In this document: positions 29,735 to 37,694 of the stretch, piece after piece
Numbering within the stretch: position 1 is the stretch's first letter
Layout: every line of letters starts with the position of its first letter
DNA from: Stutzerimonas stutzeri SDM-LAC
GTDB lineage: Bacteria > Pseudomonadota > Gammaproteobacteria > Pseudomonadales > Pseudomonadaceae
Direction of reading: 5' to 3'
Length of the DNA stretch: 46,783 bases
Assembly (NCBI RefSeq): GCF_000235745.1
Contig: NZ_AGSX01000192.1
Span: forward strand, 1-46,783
The notes under the pieces: model-generated
Seen by the model: only the letters and a program-made list of their open reading frames with translations
Told to the model about the DNA's origin: nothing
Database searches by the model: none
Program-made: the position numbers and the translations under genes

Positions 29735-30493
29735 ATGGCCGTTGCGCTGACTACCCTGGTCGATGAAGCCGACCGCTTCCTGAATGCCGCGAAGATGCCC
29801 GACTATTGCCCTAACGGCTTGCAAGTCGAAGGGCGTCCCCAGGTGCGGCGCATCGTCAGTGGGGTGACGGCGAGCCAAGCGCTGCTCGATGCCGCGGTCG
29901 AGGCGCAAGCCGATGTCGTGCTGGCGCACCATGGCTATTTCTGGAAGAACGAAGACCCACGCGTGGTCGGCATCAAGCAACGCCGGCTGAAAACGCTGCT
30001 ATGCAATGACATCAGCCTGCTCGCCTACCATTTGCCGCTCGACGTCCATCCAGAGGTGGGCAACAACGTGCAACTGGCTCGTCTGCTCGGGTTAACGGTC
30101 GAGGGCGCTTTGGAGCCGAATAATCCTCGATCAGTGGGGCTTGTCGGCTCCCTCGATACGCCGCTCGCACCGGCCGACTTCATGCAGCGGGTTCAAAACG
30201 CGCTCGGGCGTGAGCCACTGATGGTCGAAGGGCTTGGCCTGATCAGAAGGGTCGCCTGGTGCACCGGTGGCGCACAGGGCTATATCGATCAAGCGGTAAC
30301 CGCAGGCGTCGATGCCTATCTGACGGGAGAGATTTCGGAGCCCACGGTGCATATCGCACGCGAAAACGGGCTGAGCTTTTTTGCTGCCGGCCATCACGCC
30401 ACCGAGCGGTACGGCGTGCAGGCGCTGGGTGAATATCTGGCGAAACGGTTTGCCATTGAACATCTGTTCATCGATTGCCCGAACCCCGCGTGA
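29735..30493 (+). CDS. NIF3-family dinuclear metal-binding protein (YbgI-like)
   Basis: The 252-residue protein matches the NIF3/DUF34 family, toroidal hexamers with two metal ions per subunit. Annotation as GTP cyclohydrolase I type 2 is common but poorly supported, and the true function is unsettled. The metal-binding H65-H66 is in V-L-A-H-H-G-Y-F-W, and a C-terminal A-G-H-H-A-T-E-R-Y-G supplies further ligands. ATG 29735 is preceded by an AGAAGGA ribosome site. It is divergent from algW and lies before the cys operon, as in P. aeruginosa. Confidence 0.93.
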   Translation: MAVALTTLVDEADRFLNAAKMPDYCPNGLQVEGRPQVRRIVSGVTASQALLDAAVEAQADVVLAHHGYFWKNEDPRVVGIKQRRLKTLLCNDISLLAYHLPLDVHPEVGNNVQLARLLGLTVEGALEPNNPRSVGLVGSLDTPLAPADFMQRVQNALGREPLMVEGLGLIRRVAWCTGGAQGYIDQAVTAGVDAYLTGEISEPTVHIARENGLSFFAAGHHATERYGVQALGEYLAKRFAIEHLFIDCPNPA

Positions 30494-30570
30494 CGAGGTG
30501 CTTAGGCATAGTCCGGCTCTGGGTGAAGCGAAACCGAGAAGAGGTTTTGCCCGGTATAAAGCTAGAGCAT

Positions 30571-30603
30571 TTAGATCTAAGCGGCGTCCTGATTAGAATC
30601 TAA
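30571..30603. promoter_or_regulatory. Twin palindromes in the cysD leader, with a possible -10 element
   Basis: TTAGATCTAA (30571-30580, perfect) and TTAGAATCTAA (30593-30603, perfect around a central A) have centres about 22 bases apart, two helical turns. A further TTAGAG follows at about 30611. The second palindrome contains TAGAAT (30594-30599), a good -10 hexamer, while the matching -35 is poor, as in activator-dependent promoters. CysB is the known activator of cys genes; whether this is its site is not shown. Confidence 0.5.
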
Positions 30604-30673
30604 CGTCGTGTTAGAGTTGCGCCCTCGTTCCGGCCGTGCCGGCCGTCCCACCTGCAAAAATTCGTGAGTAGCC

Positions 30674-31591
30674 ATGGTCGACAAACTGACGCATCTGAAA
30701 CAGCTGGAGGCGGAAAGCATCCACATCATCCGTGAGGTGGCCGCCGAGTTCGACAACCCGGTGATGCTTTATTCCATCGGTAAGGATTCGGCCGTAATGC
30801 TGCATCTGGCACGTAAGGCGTTTTTCCCAGGCCGGTTGCCATTCCCGGTGATGCACGTCGACACTCGCTGGAAATTCCAGGAGATGTACCGCTTCCGCGA
30901 GAAGATGGTCACCGAAATGGATCTGGACCTGATCACGCACATCAACCCGGATGGCGTGGCGCAGAACATCAATCCGTTCACCCATGGCAGCGCCAAACAC
31001 ACCGATATCATGAAGACCGAGGGCTTGAAGCAGGCGCTCGACAAGCACGGCTTCGATGCGGCGTTCGGTGGCGCACGGCGCGATGAAGAGAAGTCTCGGG
31101 CGAAAGAGCGCGTGTACTCCTTCCGCGACAGCAAGCACCGCTGGGATCCGAAGAATCAGCGTCCTGAGCTCTGGAACGTCTACAACGGCAAGGTGAAGAA
31201 GGGCGAATCCATCCGCGTTTTCCCACTGTCGAACTGGACCGAGCTGGACATCTGGCAATACATCTATCTGGAACAAATCCCGATCGTGCCGCTGTACTTC
31301 GCCGCCGAGCGCGAAGTCATCGAGAAGAACGGCACCCTGATCATGATCGACGACGAGCGCATCCTCGAGCACCTCACCGACGAGGAAAAGGGCCGCATCG
31401 AAAAGCGCATGGTTCGTTTCCGCACGCTCGGCTGCTACCCGCTGACCGGTGCGGTGGAGTCCACGGCGTCAAGCCTTCCCGAGATCATCCAGGAAATGCT
31501 CTTGACGCGTACTTCCGAACGTCAGGGCCGTGTCATCGACCACGATGGCGCCGGTTCGATGGAAGAAAAGAAACGTCAGGGCTACTTCTAA
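30674..31591 (+). CDS. cysD: Sulfate adenylyltransferase subunit 2
   Basis: CysD forms adenosine 5'-phosphosulfate from sulfate and ATP with the GTPase CysN, the entry step of assimilatory sulfate reduction. The 305-residue protein is an N-type ATP pyrophosphatase with the PP-loop Y-S-I-G-K-D-S-A-V near residues 34-42 and the later G-G-A-R-R-D-E-E motif. It is followed after 12 bases by cysNC, and a GGA ribosome site for cysNC lies in that gap. Confidence 0.97.
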   Translation: MVDKLTHLKQLEAESIHIIREVAAEFDNPVMLYSIGKDSAVMLHLARKAFFPGRLPFPVMHVDTRWKFQEMYRFREKMVTEMDLDLITHINPDGVAQNINPFTHGSAKHTDIMKTEGLKQALDKHGFDAAFGGARRDEEKSRAKERVYSFRDSKHRWDPKNQRPELWNVYNGKVKKGESIRVFPLSNWTELDIWQYIYLEQIPIVPLYFAAEREVIEKNGTLIMIDDERILEHLTDEEKGRIEKRMVRFRTLGCYPLTGAVESTASSLPEIIQEMLLTRTSERQGRVIDHDGAGSMEEKKRQGYF

Positions 31592-31603
31592 GGATTCCGC
31601 ACC

Positions 31604-33502
31604 ATGTCTCATCAGTCTGATTTGATCAGCGAGGACATCCTCGCCTACCTGGCCCAGCACGAGCGCAAAGAGCTTCTGCGCTTCCTGACCTGCGGTAACG
31701 TCGACGACGGCAAGAGCACTCTGATCGGGCGCTTACTGCATGACTCGAAGATGATCTATGAAGATCATCTCGAAGCCATCACCCGCGATTCGAAGAAATC
31801 CGGCACCACGGGCGATGACGTCGACCTGGCGTTGCTGGTCGACGGCCTACAGGCCGAGCGTGAGCAGGGCATCACCATCGATGTCGCCTACCGTTATTTC
31901 TCCACCGCCAAGCGCAAGTTCATCATTGCCGACACCCCCGGCCATGAGCAGTACACGCGCAACATGGCCACCGGCGCGTCGACCTGCGACCTGGCGATCA
32001 TCCTGGTCGATGCCCGCTACGGTGTGCAGACCCAGACCAAGCGTCACAGCTTCATCACCTCGCTACTCGGCATCAAACACATCGTCGTGGCCATCAACAA
32101 GATGGACCTGATGGACTTCGACCAGTCCGTTTTCGAGCGCATCAAGGCCGACTACCTGGCGTTCGCCGAGCGCATCGAGCTCCAGCCGACTTCGCTGCAC
32201 TTCGTACCCATGTCGGCGCTCAAGGGCGACAACGTGGTCAACCGTTCCGAGCGTGCGCCTTGGTACGAAGGTCAGTCGCTGATGGAGATTCTCGAAAGCG
32301 TCGAGATCGCTGGCGACCGCAATTTTGACGACCTGCGCTTCCCGGTGCAGTACGTCAACCGTCCCAACCTCAACTTCCGCGGCTTTGCCGGTACGCTGGC
32401 CAGCGGCATCGTGCGCAAGGGCGACGAGGTCGTTGTGCTGCCGTCCGGCAAGCGCAGCACCGTCAAATCCATCGTCACCTTTGACGGCGAGCTGGAGCAG
32501 GCAACTCCGGGCGAGGCGATCACCCTGACCCTGGAAGATGAGATCGACGTGTCGCGCGGCGACATGCTGGTACACGCCGACAATCAGCCTCGCATCGCTG
32601 ACAGCTTCGACGCCATGCTGGTGTGGATGGCCGAAGAGCCGATGCTGCCGGGCAAGAAATACGACATCAAGCGTGCTACCAGCTACGTGCCGGGTTCGAT
32701 TGCCAGCATCACTCATCGAGTGGATGTGAACACGCTGGAGCATGGTTCGGCGAGCAGCCTGGCGCTCAACGAGATCGGCCGGGTGAAGATCGCGCTGGAC
32801 GCCCCCATTGCGCTGGATGGCTACGCGCAAAATCGTACGACCGGCGCCTTCATCATCATTGACCGCCTCACCAACGGCACCGTGGGCGCCGGCATGATCA
32901 TTGCCGACCCGGTCGCCCACGGCGCGTTCGGACATCACGGCGCGCTGGCGCATGTATCCACCGAAGAGCGGGCAAGCCGTTTCGGTCAGCAGCCGGCAAC
33001 CGTGCTGTTCACCGGCTTGTCCGGTGCCGGCAAGAGCACCCTGGCTTATGCGGTCGAGCGCAAGCTGTTCGACATGGGTCGCGCCGTCTATGTGCTGGAC
33101 GGCCAGAACCTGCGCCACGACGTTAACAAGGGCCTTCCACAGGATCGTGCAGGTCGTACCGAAAACTGGCGCCGTGCCGCTCAAGTGGCGCGTCAGTTCA
33201 ATGAGGCCGGTCTGCTGACCCTCGCAGCCTTCGTCGCACCGGACGCAGAAGGGCGCGAGCAGGCCAAGGCGCTGATCGGTGCAGATCGAGCCATCACCGT
33301 CTATGTGCAAGCTTCTCCGCAGGCCTGCCAACAGCGTGATCCGCAGGGGCTATATGCGGCAGGCAGCGACAACATCCCGGGCGAGTCCTTCCCCTACGAT
33401 GTGCCTGTGAATGCTGATCTGGTGATCGACACGGAATCGCTGACGGTCGAGGAGAGTGCCAAGCAGGTCACTGACTTGCTGCGTAAACGCGGCGTTATCT
33501 AG
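31604..33502 (+). CDS. cysNC: Fused sulfate adenylyltransferase subunit 1 / adenylylsulfate kinase
   Basis: The 632-residue protein fuses CysN, a GTPase that drives APS formation with CysD, to CysC, which phosphorylates APS to PAPS. The N-terminal G-domain has the P-loop G-N-V-D-D-G-K-S-T (residues 31-39), D-T-P-G-H-E-Q and N-K-M-D, followed by translation-factor-type beta barrels. From about residue 455 comes the APS kinase with its own P-loop G-L-S-G-A-G-K-S-T (about 471-479) and D-G-Q-N-L-R-H-D. The fusion is normal in pseudomonads. A strong terminator follows. Confidence 0.97.
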   Translation: MSHQSDLISEDILAYLAQHERKELLRFLTCGNVDDGKSTLIGRLLHDSKMIYEDHLEAITRDSKKSGTTGDDVDLALLVDGLQAEREQGITIDVAYRYFSTAKRKFIIADTPGHEQYTRNMATGASTCDLAIILVDARYGVQTQTKRHSFITSLLGIKHIVVAINKMDLMDFDQSVFERIKADYLAFAERIELQPTSLHFVPMSALKGDNVVNRSERAPWYEGQSLMEILESVEIAGDRNFDDLRFPVQYVNRPNLNFRGFAGTLASGIVRKGDEVVVLPSGKRSTVKSIVTFDGELEQATPGEAITLTLEDEIDVSRGDMLVHADNQPRIADSFDAMLVWMAEEPMLPGKKYDIKRATSYVPGSIASITHRVDVNTLEHGSASSLALNEIGRVKIALDAPIALDGYAQNRTTGAFIIIDRLTNGTVGAGMIIADPVAHGAFGHHGALAHVSTEERASRFGQQPATVLFTGLSGAGKSTLAYAVERKLFDMGRAVYVLDGQNLRHDVNKGLPQDRAGRTENWRRAAQVARQFNEAGLLTLAAFVAPDAEGREQAKALIGADRAITVYVQASPQACQQRDPQGLYAAGSDNIPGESFPYDVPVNADLVIDTESLTVEESAKQVTDLLRKRGVI

Positions 33503-33520
33503 CGCACCGTCTGTTGAAAT

Positions 33521-33550
33521 AAAACGCCCTGCCCATGCAGGGCGTTTTTG
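33521..33550. terminator. Strong terminator after cysNC, symmetric
   Basis: A near-perfect 12-base stem (AAAACGCCCTGC with GCAGGGCGTTTT) around CCAT, followed by a T on the plus side. A and T runs flank the stem on both sides, so it can act in either direction; the tfpO gene converges on it from the right. Confidence 0.88.
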
Positions 33551-33577
33551 TTTGGACGAAGTCCTCCCCCACTAACT

Positions 33578-33598
33578 GTAGGCGGGTGCAACCCGCCG
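33578..33598. repeat. Single REP-like palindrome
   Basis: GTAGGCGGGTGCAACCCGCC: the arms GGCGGGT (33581-33587) and ACCCGCC (33591-33597) around GCA, with the GTAG head also seen in the other REP-like elements in the window. It stands alone between the cysNC terminator and tfpO. Confidence 0.55.
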
Positions 33599-33759
33599 AG
33601 AGCGGTCGGTGCAACGTGGAATCAACGTCGGACAGCCCGAAAGCAATTCGCCGTGGTTGATGAACAAGGTCTCAGTGAACTACGGAGCAGGTGTAATGAT
33701 TCGATCTTGCAGGGCGCTTGCCGGAACCGCGCAGGTTCCCTCGCTCTACAGCGATGCGA

Positions 33760-35163
33760 CTACATCGGTATCCAACCTTGCGACCAAAAGCGAGGAGTCA
33801 AGCCGGTGTGATATTGCGTCGTGTAGGTATCGATAATTTGGGGCAATGTGGGTGCTTCGCTTATCAGAGCTTTGCCTAGAACCAGCAGCACCGGGATTGC
33901 GGTAACGGCGCAGCCGAAGCGCTGAATAAGGGAGGGGGCCGTAAGTGTGGTGGACTGGCGACCCAAGGCCAACCCAATCAGTAATGCGAGCCAAGTCTCT
34001 GTGTAGGGCATGACGAATACACCATCGACCTGAGCCAATACTAGTGCACCGACGATTGAAACCCAAAGCGCGGCATCCATTTCGTTGCCAGACGTGCTTC
34101 GTAAATAGCGGGCGCCGTTTAGCAATCCCCATATGCAAAGGGCAAGAGCAATAACGGTAGCGACGACGCCCCATTCGGCCAGCCACTGAAGGAAAACTTG
34201 ATGTGGATGGGCCGCGATGGGGTTATAAGTTGCCGAGTAGTGCATGGGGCCAACACCCAGCCAGGGATTAGCCAGCGCCATCTCCCACGCCCATTGCCAT
34301 ATAAGCTCGCGACCCGACAGGCTGGTGCGTACGCCATCGCGAAGGACTGGATCGAGCCCCAGCCAAAGTGGGACCAGTTTGAACAGCAGCAAGAACAGCA
34401 CAAAGCCCAGTAAAGCTGCAGCTGCCTGCAAGGCTACGATGTGCCAGAGCTTGCGGTTTATCACAAGCAGGGCGAGATGGCTGGCAAGTAATCCTAGCCA
34501 CAGACCTCGCCCCCCTAGAGTAAAAGCGATACACCAATGGAAGGAAAGTCCGAGCGCTAATAAACTAACGAGCGATTTCTTACGATGGTGGAGGCTGTGC
34601 GCAATCAAAACTGCCATTACCGGCATAAGTAGGACTTGGAATTGACCGAAAGAGCGCGGATTTGAGAAGCCAGTTACGAGAATGTCAGTGTCTAGCTTAT
34701 ATACACCCGTGATGAATGCTAGTAAGTAATAATTCAAAAATTGAAATGCTTGGATAAGCCCAATGAAAGCCATAATTCCTAGCAGTGAGCGCAGGTGGAT
34801 AGCGTTTAATTGCATCCCGCCAATAGCTATGACAAGTAGGGATAAACCAGCAAATCTGCTCCACTCTTTGAGTGCCCATTCGGGCCACATGGAAGCATGG
34901 GTTGAAAGTATGCCAATAAATAACAAGAGAAAAACTGCAGCGGATGCCTGCTTTGGTAATGCCGTTTTCGACGAAAAAATCGCAAGAGGTGCGGTTATGC
35001 AAAGCAGGACTAATTGAAAGATACGCTGTTGGTCATGCCAGGTGTACTCGGCGAGCCATAGATGTAAGGCTGAAAAGCAGAATAATATAACCGATAAAGC
35101 TAGCAACATATAAGCCGCTGTAGTGGTTATAGAAAAATTAATTTTTTGCTTGTGCCTTATCAT
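33760..35163 (-). CDS. tfpO: Wzy/WaaL/PglL-type ligase, probable pilin glycosyltransferase TfpO
   Basis: The 467-residue protein has about eleven to twelve membrane helices and a large loop with the O-antigen ligase (Wzy_C) motifs: S-G-R-E-L-I-W-Q-W (about residue 290), N-P-W-L-G-V-G-P (about 305) and H-P-H-Q-V-F-L-Q-W-L-A-E-W-G (about 325), carrying the conserved Arg and His of the family. Directly downstream of pilA, such genes (TfpO/PilO) attach an O-antigen unit to the C-terminal serine of pilin in P. aeruginosa group I strains; the role here is inferred from position and the Ser-ending pilin. The 5' half is unusually A+T-rich: 45 of 120 bases at 35041-35160 are G or C, against 79 of 120 at 32401-32520 in cysNC. 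That suggests transfer. A lipopolysaccharide O-antigen ligase is the main alternative. Confidence 0.82.
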   Translation of the reverse strand: MIRHKQKINFSITTTAAYMLLALSVILFCFSALHLWLAEYTWHDQQRIFQLVLLCITAPLAIFSSKTALPKQASAAVFLLLFIGILSTHASMWPEWALKEWSRFAGLSLLVIAIGGMQLNAIHLRSLLGIMAFIGLIQAFQFLNYYLLAFITGVYKLDTDILVTGFSNPRSFGQFQVLLMPVMAVLIAHSLHHRKKSLVSLLALGLSFHWCIAFTLGGRGLWLGLLASHLALLVINRKLWHIVALQAAAALLGFVLFLLLFKLVPLWLGLDPVLRDGVRTSLSGRELIWQWAWEMALANPWLGVGPMHYSATYNPIAAHPHQVFLQWLAEWGVVATVIALALCIWGLLNGARYLRSTSGNEMDAALWVSIVGALVLAQVDGVFVMPYTETWLALLIGLALGRQSTTLTAPSLIQRFGCAVTAIPVLLVLGKALISEAPTLPQIIDTYTTQYHTGLTPRFWSQGWIPM

Positions 35164-35220
35164 TAGTCGATAGCACTAAGGTGTGTATAGCTTTAAGATG
35201 ATTGATGTTATGTAGTCGAC

Positions 35221-35252
35221 GCAAAACCCCGCCTGCAAGGGGCGAGGTTTTG
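35221..35252 (-). terminator. Terminator after pilA
   Basis: Imperfect stem CAAAACC...GGTTTTG with inner CGCC/GGCG arms, located about 70 bases past the pilA stop and before the tfpO start. On the minus strand the T-rich arm comes last. It may uncouple abundant pilin mRNA from low-level ligase mRNA. Confidence 0.7.
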
Positions 35253-35318
35253 CCATCTCGACTGAATATTACTGCGTGTTAAACCGCTGGGTATTCGCTG
35301 GCGTCATTAGGAGTTAAC

Positions 35319-35765
35319 TTACGAGCTAGTGCAGTTAGTTGCGTATTGCTGGCTAACGGTAGTAACACAGCCCCAAACACCTGTGGCAGGGGTGTAGGTA
35401 TATTTTACGGTCTTAGTGTTCAGATTTGTGTTGGCACCACCGAATGTATAGGTGAGTTCATAGGTCGTTGCGTTAGCGGCCGCTGCTGGTGCCGTGATTG
35501 TGCCGTATTCACCAGTAAGCTGAATCCCCAGCGCATTGGTTGTGGCGTTGGGCGCACCGGTCGATGCGGTAAATGCTTGACCTTGGTCAATCTTCTCTTG
35601 CACCGCAGTGCGAGCCCCGCCAAGAAGCGTATGTGATTCGGAAAATTGCGAGCGCGCAATATAGTTTTGATATTGCGGTATCGCGATTGCAGCCAATATA
35701 CCGATAATCGCTACAACGATCATCAATTCAATCAGGGTAAAACCTTTTTGCATCTGAGCTTTCAT
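35319..35765 (-). CDS. pilA: Type IV major pilin PilA
   Basis: PilA is the structural subunit of the type IVa pilus used for twitching and, in P. stutzeri, DNA uptake. The 148-residue prepilin has an 8-residue leader ending in G, then F-T-L-I-E-L, with the mature N-terminal Phe at 9 and Glu5 at 13, and a hydrophobic alpha-1 spine. The C-terminal disulfide loop is C133 to C145, and the chain ends T-S-S, so a terminal serine is available for glycosylation. The start at 35765 is supported by AAGGAG six bases upstream (35772-35777); a shorter start at the fifth codon lacks such spacing. Only one pilin gene is present, whereas some P. stutzeri strains have a second (pilAII). Confidence 0.96.
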   Translation of the reverse strand: MKAQMQKGFTLIELMIVVAIIGILAAIAIPQYQNYIARSQFSESHTLLGGARTAVQEKIDQGQAFTASTGAPNATTNALGIQLTGEYGTITAPAAAANATTYELTYTFGGANTNLNTKTVKYTYTPATGVWGCVTTVSQQYATNCTSS

Positions 35766-35810
35766 GTGTTTCTCCTTGAAGGTTCAGGCAGTTGAGCCTG
35801 TTCTCCCAAT

Positions 35811-35827
35811 TGCAGGCGCCGTGCCAA
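35811..35827 (-). promoter_or_regulatory. Sigma-54 promoter of pilA
   Basis: The minus strand reads TTGGCACGGCGCCTGCA, matching the -24/-12 consensus yTGGCACGrnnnTTGCw at every fixed position except one T-to-C. GG and GC have the required 10-base spacing. Transcription would start near 35800, leaving a leader of about 35 bases with the ribosome site. Pilin promoters in Pseudomonas are driven by RpoN with PilR, so this fits. Confidence 0.85.
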
Positions 35828-35931
35828 CTTTCCAGCCCAGAGATTCCGCGGGTCTGAGGGGCAATGTGAACCATGCACGCTGTCTGGATTCGCACGCTTC
35901 TGACAAATTTCGTCACCTGCGATGACGCCGT

Positions 35932-35960
35932 TTGGCACGCCTGGCTATCTACGCTATAAG
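35932..35960 (+). promoter_or_regulatory. Sigma-70 promoter of pilB
   Basis: TTGGCA (35932-35937), exactly 17 bases, then TATAAG (35955-35960): a near-consensus sigma-70 promoter. The start would be about 23 bases before the pilB ATG. It points away from pilA, so the two promoters are divergent, with about 105 bases between the -24 element of pilA and this -35. Confidence 0.75.
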
Positions 35961-35989
35961 GCGAGCATTAATCCAGAAGAACCGAGCCC

Positions 35990-37693
35990 ATGATCGACAA
36001 CGTTGCCCTTTCCGGGTTGGCCAAGCAGATGGTGCTGGCCGGCCTGCTCGACGACCGGACGGCGCAGCAAGCGCAACAGCAGGCGCAACGCAACAAGCTG
36101 TCGCTGGTGACCTATGTGGTAGAGAACAAGCTCGCCAGTGGCCGGGCGGTCGCCGAACTGGCAGCAGAACAGTTCGGTGTCGCGTACATGGACCTCAACG
36201 CGCTGGATAAGGAAAGCCAGCTAAAAGACGTTGTGTCTGAAAAGTTGGCGCGCCAGCATCGCGTACTGCCGCTGATAAAACGTGGCCACAAGCTGTACGT
36301 GGCGGTGTCGGACCCGACCAACCAGCAGGCTGTTTCGGATATCCAGTTCAGTACCGGGCTGACGACCGAGGCGATTCTGGTCGAGGACGACAAGCTCGGT
36401 TTGGCCCTCGACAAGTTTTTCGAAAGCGCGACCTCCGGCCTGGAGGATCTCGGTGACGTGGATTTGGACGGGATTGACGTTCAAACCGTATCGGATGATT
36501 CAGCGAATGATGACGGCGGGGAGGCCGCCGACGACGCCCCGGTCGTGCGCTTCGTCAACAAGATGCTGCTCGACGCGATTCGCGGCGGCTCTTCCGACCT
36601 GCATTTCGAGCCGTACGAGAAAGCGTTCCGCGTACGGCTACGCACCGATGGCATTCTCCATGAAGTGGCGCGCCCGCCGATCCAGTTGGCTCCGCGCATC
36701 TCCGCACGCTTGAAGGTCATGGCCGGGCTGGATATCTCCGAGCGCCGCAAGCCGCAGGACGGCCGGATCAAGATGAAGCTGTCCAAGACCAAGGCCATCG
36801 ACTTCCGCGTGAACACCCTGCCGACCTTGTGGGGCGAGAAGATCGTGATGCGGATTCTCGATCCGTCCAGCGCACAGATGGGCATCGATGCGCTGGGCTA
36901 TGAGGAGGATCAGAAAGAGCTGTATATGAGTGCCCTCAAGCAGCCGCAGGGCATGATTCTGGTCACCGGCCCAACGGGGTCGGGCAAGACGGTATCCCTG
37001 TATACCGGTCTGAATATTCTGAATACAGTCGATGTGAATATCTCTACGGCGGAAGACCCGGTGGAGATCAACCTTGAGGGTATCAATCAAGTAAACGTTA
37101 ATCCTCGCCAGGGCATGGACTTCTCTCAGGCGCTGCGGGCGTTTCTGCGTCAGGACCCGGACATCATCATGGTGGGCGAGATCCGCGATCTGGAGACCGC
37201 CGAGATTGCCATCAAGGCGGCTCAGACGGGCCATATGGTGATGTCGACGCTGCACACTAACAGCGCGGCGGAAACCCTTACGCGTCTGCGCAACATGGGC
37301 GTTGCGGCCTTCAATATTGCCACCTCTGTGAACCTGATCATTGCCCAGCGCCTGGCGCGCAAGCTCTGCAACGCCTGCAAAAAAGAAGTGGAAATGCCAC
37401 GTGATGCCCTGCTGGAAGAGGGTTTCCCTGCCGATAAGATCGGCACCTTCAAGGTTTACGGCCCGGTGGGTTGTGAAAATTGCAAAGGCGGTTACAAAGG
37501 CCGTGTCGGTATTTATGAAGTGGTTAAAAACACGCCAGCATTGGCCAGGATTATCATGGAGGACGGCAACTCCATCGACATTTCCACCCAGATGCGTAAA
37601 GACGGCTTCAATGACCTGCGCACTTCGGCTCTTGTAAAAGCCATGCAGGGCGTGACCAGCCTGGAAGAAGTCAACCGGGTGACCAAGGACTAA
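35990..37693 (+). CDS. pilB: Type IV pilus assembly ATPase PilB
   Basis: PilB is the cytoplasmic hexameric motor that powers pilus extension. The 567-residue protein has the N-terminal GSPII_E (MshEN-like) domain, then the core with Walker A G-P-T-G-S-G-K-T near residue 327, the Asp box E-D-P-V-E and Walker B I-M-V-G-E-I-R-D, the His box and a zinc-binding tetracysteine C-N-A-C...C-E-N-C near residues 462-495. The start at 35990 is the first ATG and gives the known length; the ribosome site is weak. The pilC start follows by one base. Confidence 0.97.
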   Translation: MIDNVALSGLAKQMVLAGLLDDRTAQQAQQQAQRNKLSLVTYVVENKLASGRAVAELAAEQFGVAYMDLNALDKESQLKDVVSEKLARQHRVLPLIKRGHKLYVAVSDPTNQQAVSDIQFSTGLTTEAILVEDDKLGLALDKFFESATSGLEDLGDVDLDGIDVQTVSDDSANDDGGEAADDAPVVRFVNKMLLDAIRGGSSDLHFEPYEKAFRVRLRTDGILHEVARPPIQLAPRISARLKVMAGLDISERRKPQDGRIKMKLSKTKAIDFRVNTLPTLWGEKIVMRILDPSSAQMGIDALGYEEDQKELYMSALKQPQGMILVTGPTGSGKTVSLYTGLNILNTVDVNISTAEDPVEINLEGINQVNVNPRQGMDFSQALRAFLRQDPDIIMVGEIRDLETAEIAIKAAQTGHMVMSTLHTNSAAETLTRLRNMGVAAFNIATSVNLIIAQRLARKLCNACKKEVEMPRDALLEEGFPADKIGTFKVYGPVGCENCKGGYKGRVGIYEVVKNTPALARIIMEDGNSIDISTQMRKDGFNDLRTSALVKAMQGVTSLEEVNRVTKD

Positions 37694-37694
37694 C

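Noticed and set aside
32063-33331. 422-codon open frame on the minus strand
   Set aside because: Antisense to cysNC, with no recognisable motif and no ribosome site.
33548-33836. Two small plus-strand frames after cysNC
   Set aside because: They overlap a REP-like palindrome and the end of tfpO, have no family resemblance and no ribosome site.
35931-35946. TGGCACG before pilB as a second sigma-54 promoter
   Set aside because: GG to GC distance is 8 bases, not 10; the same bases form a good sigma-70 -35 element.
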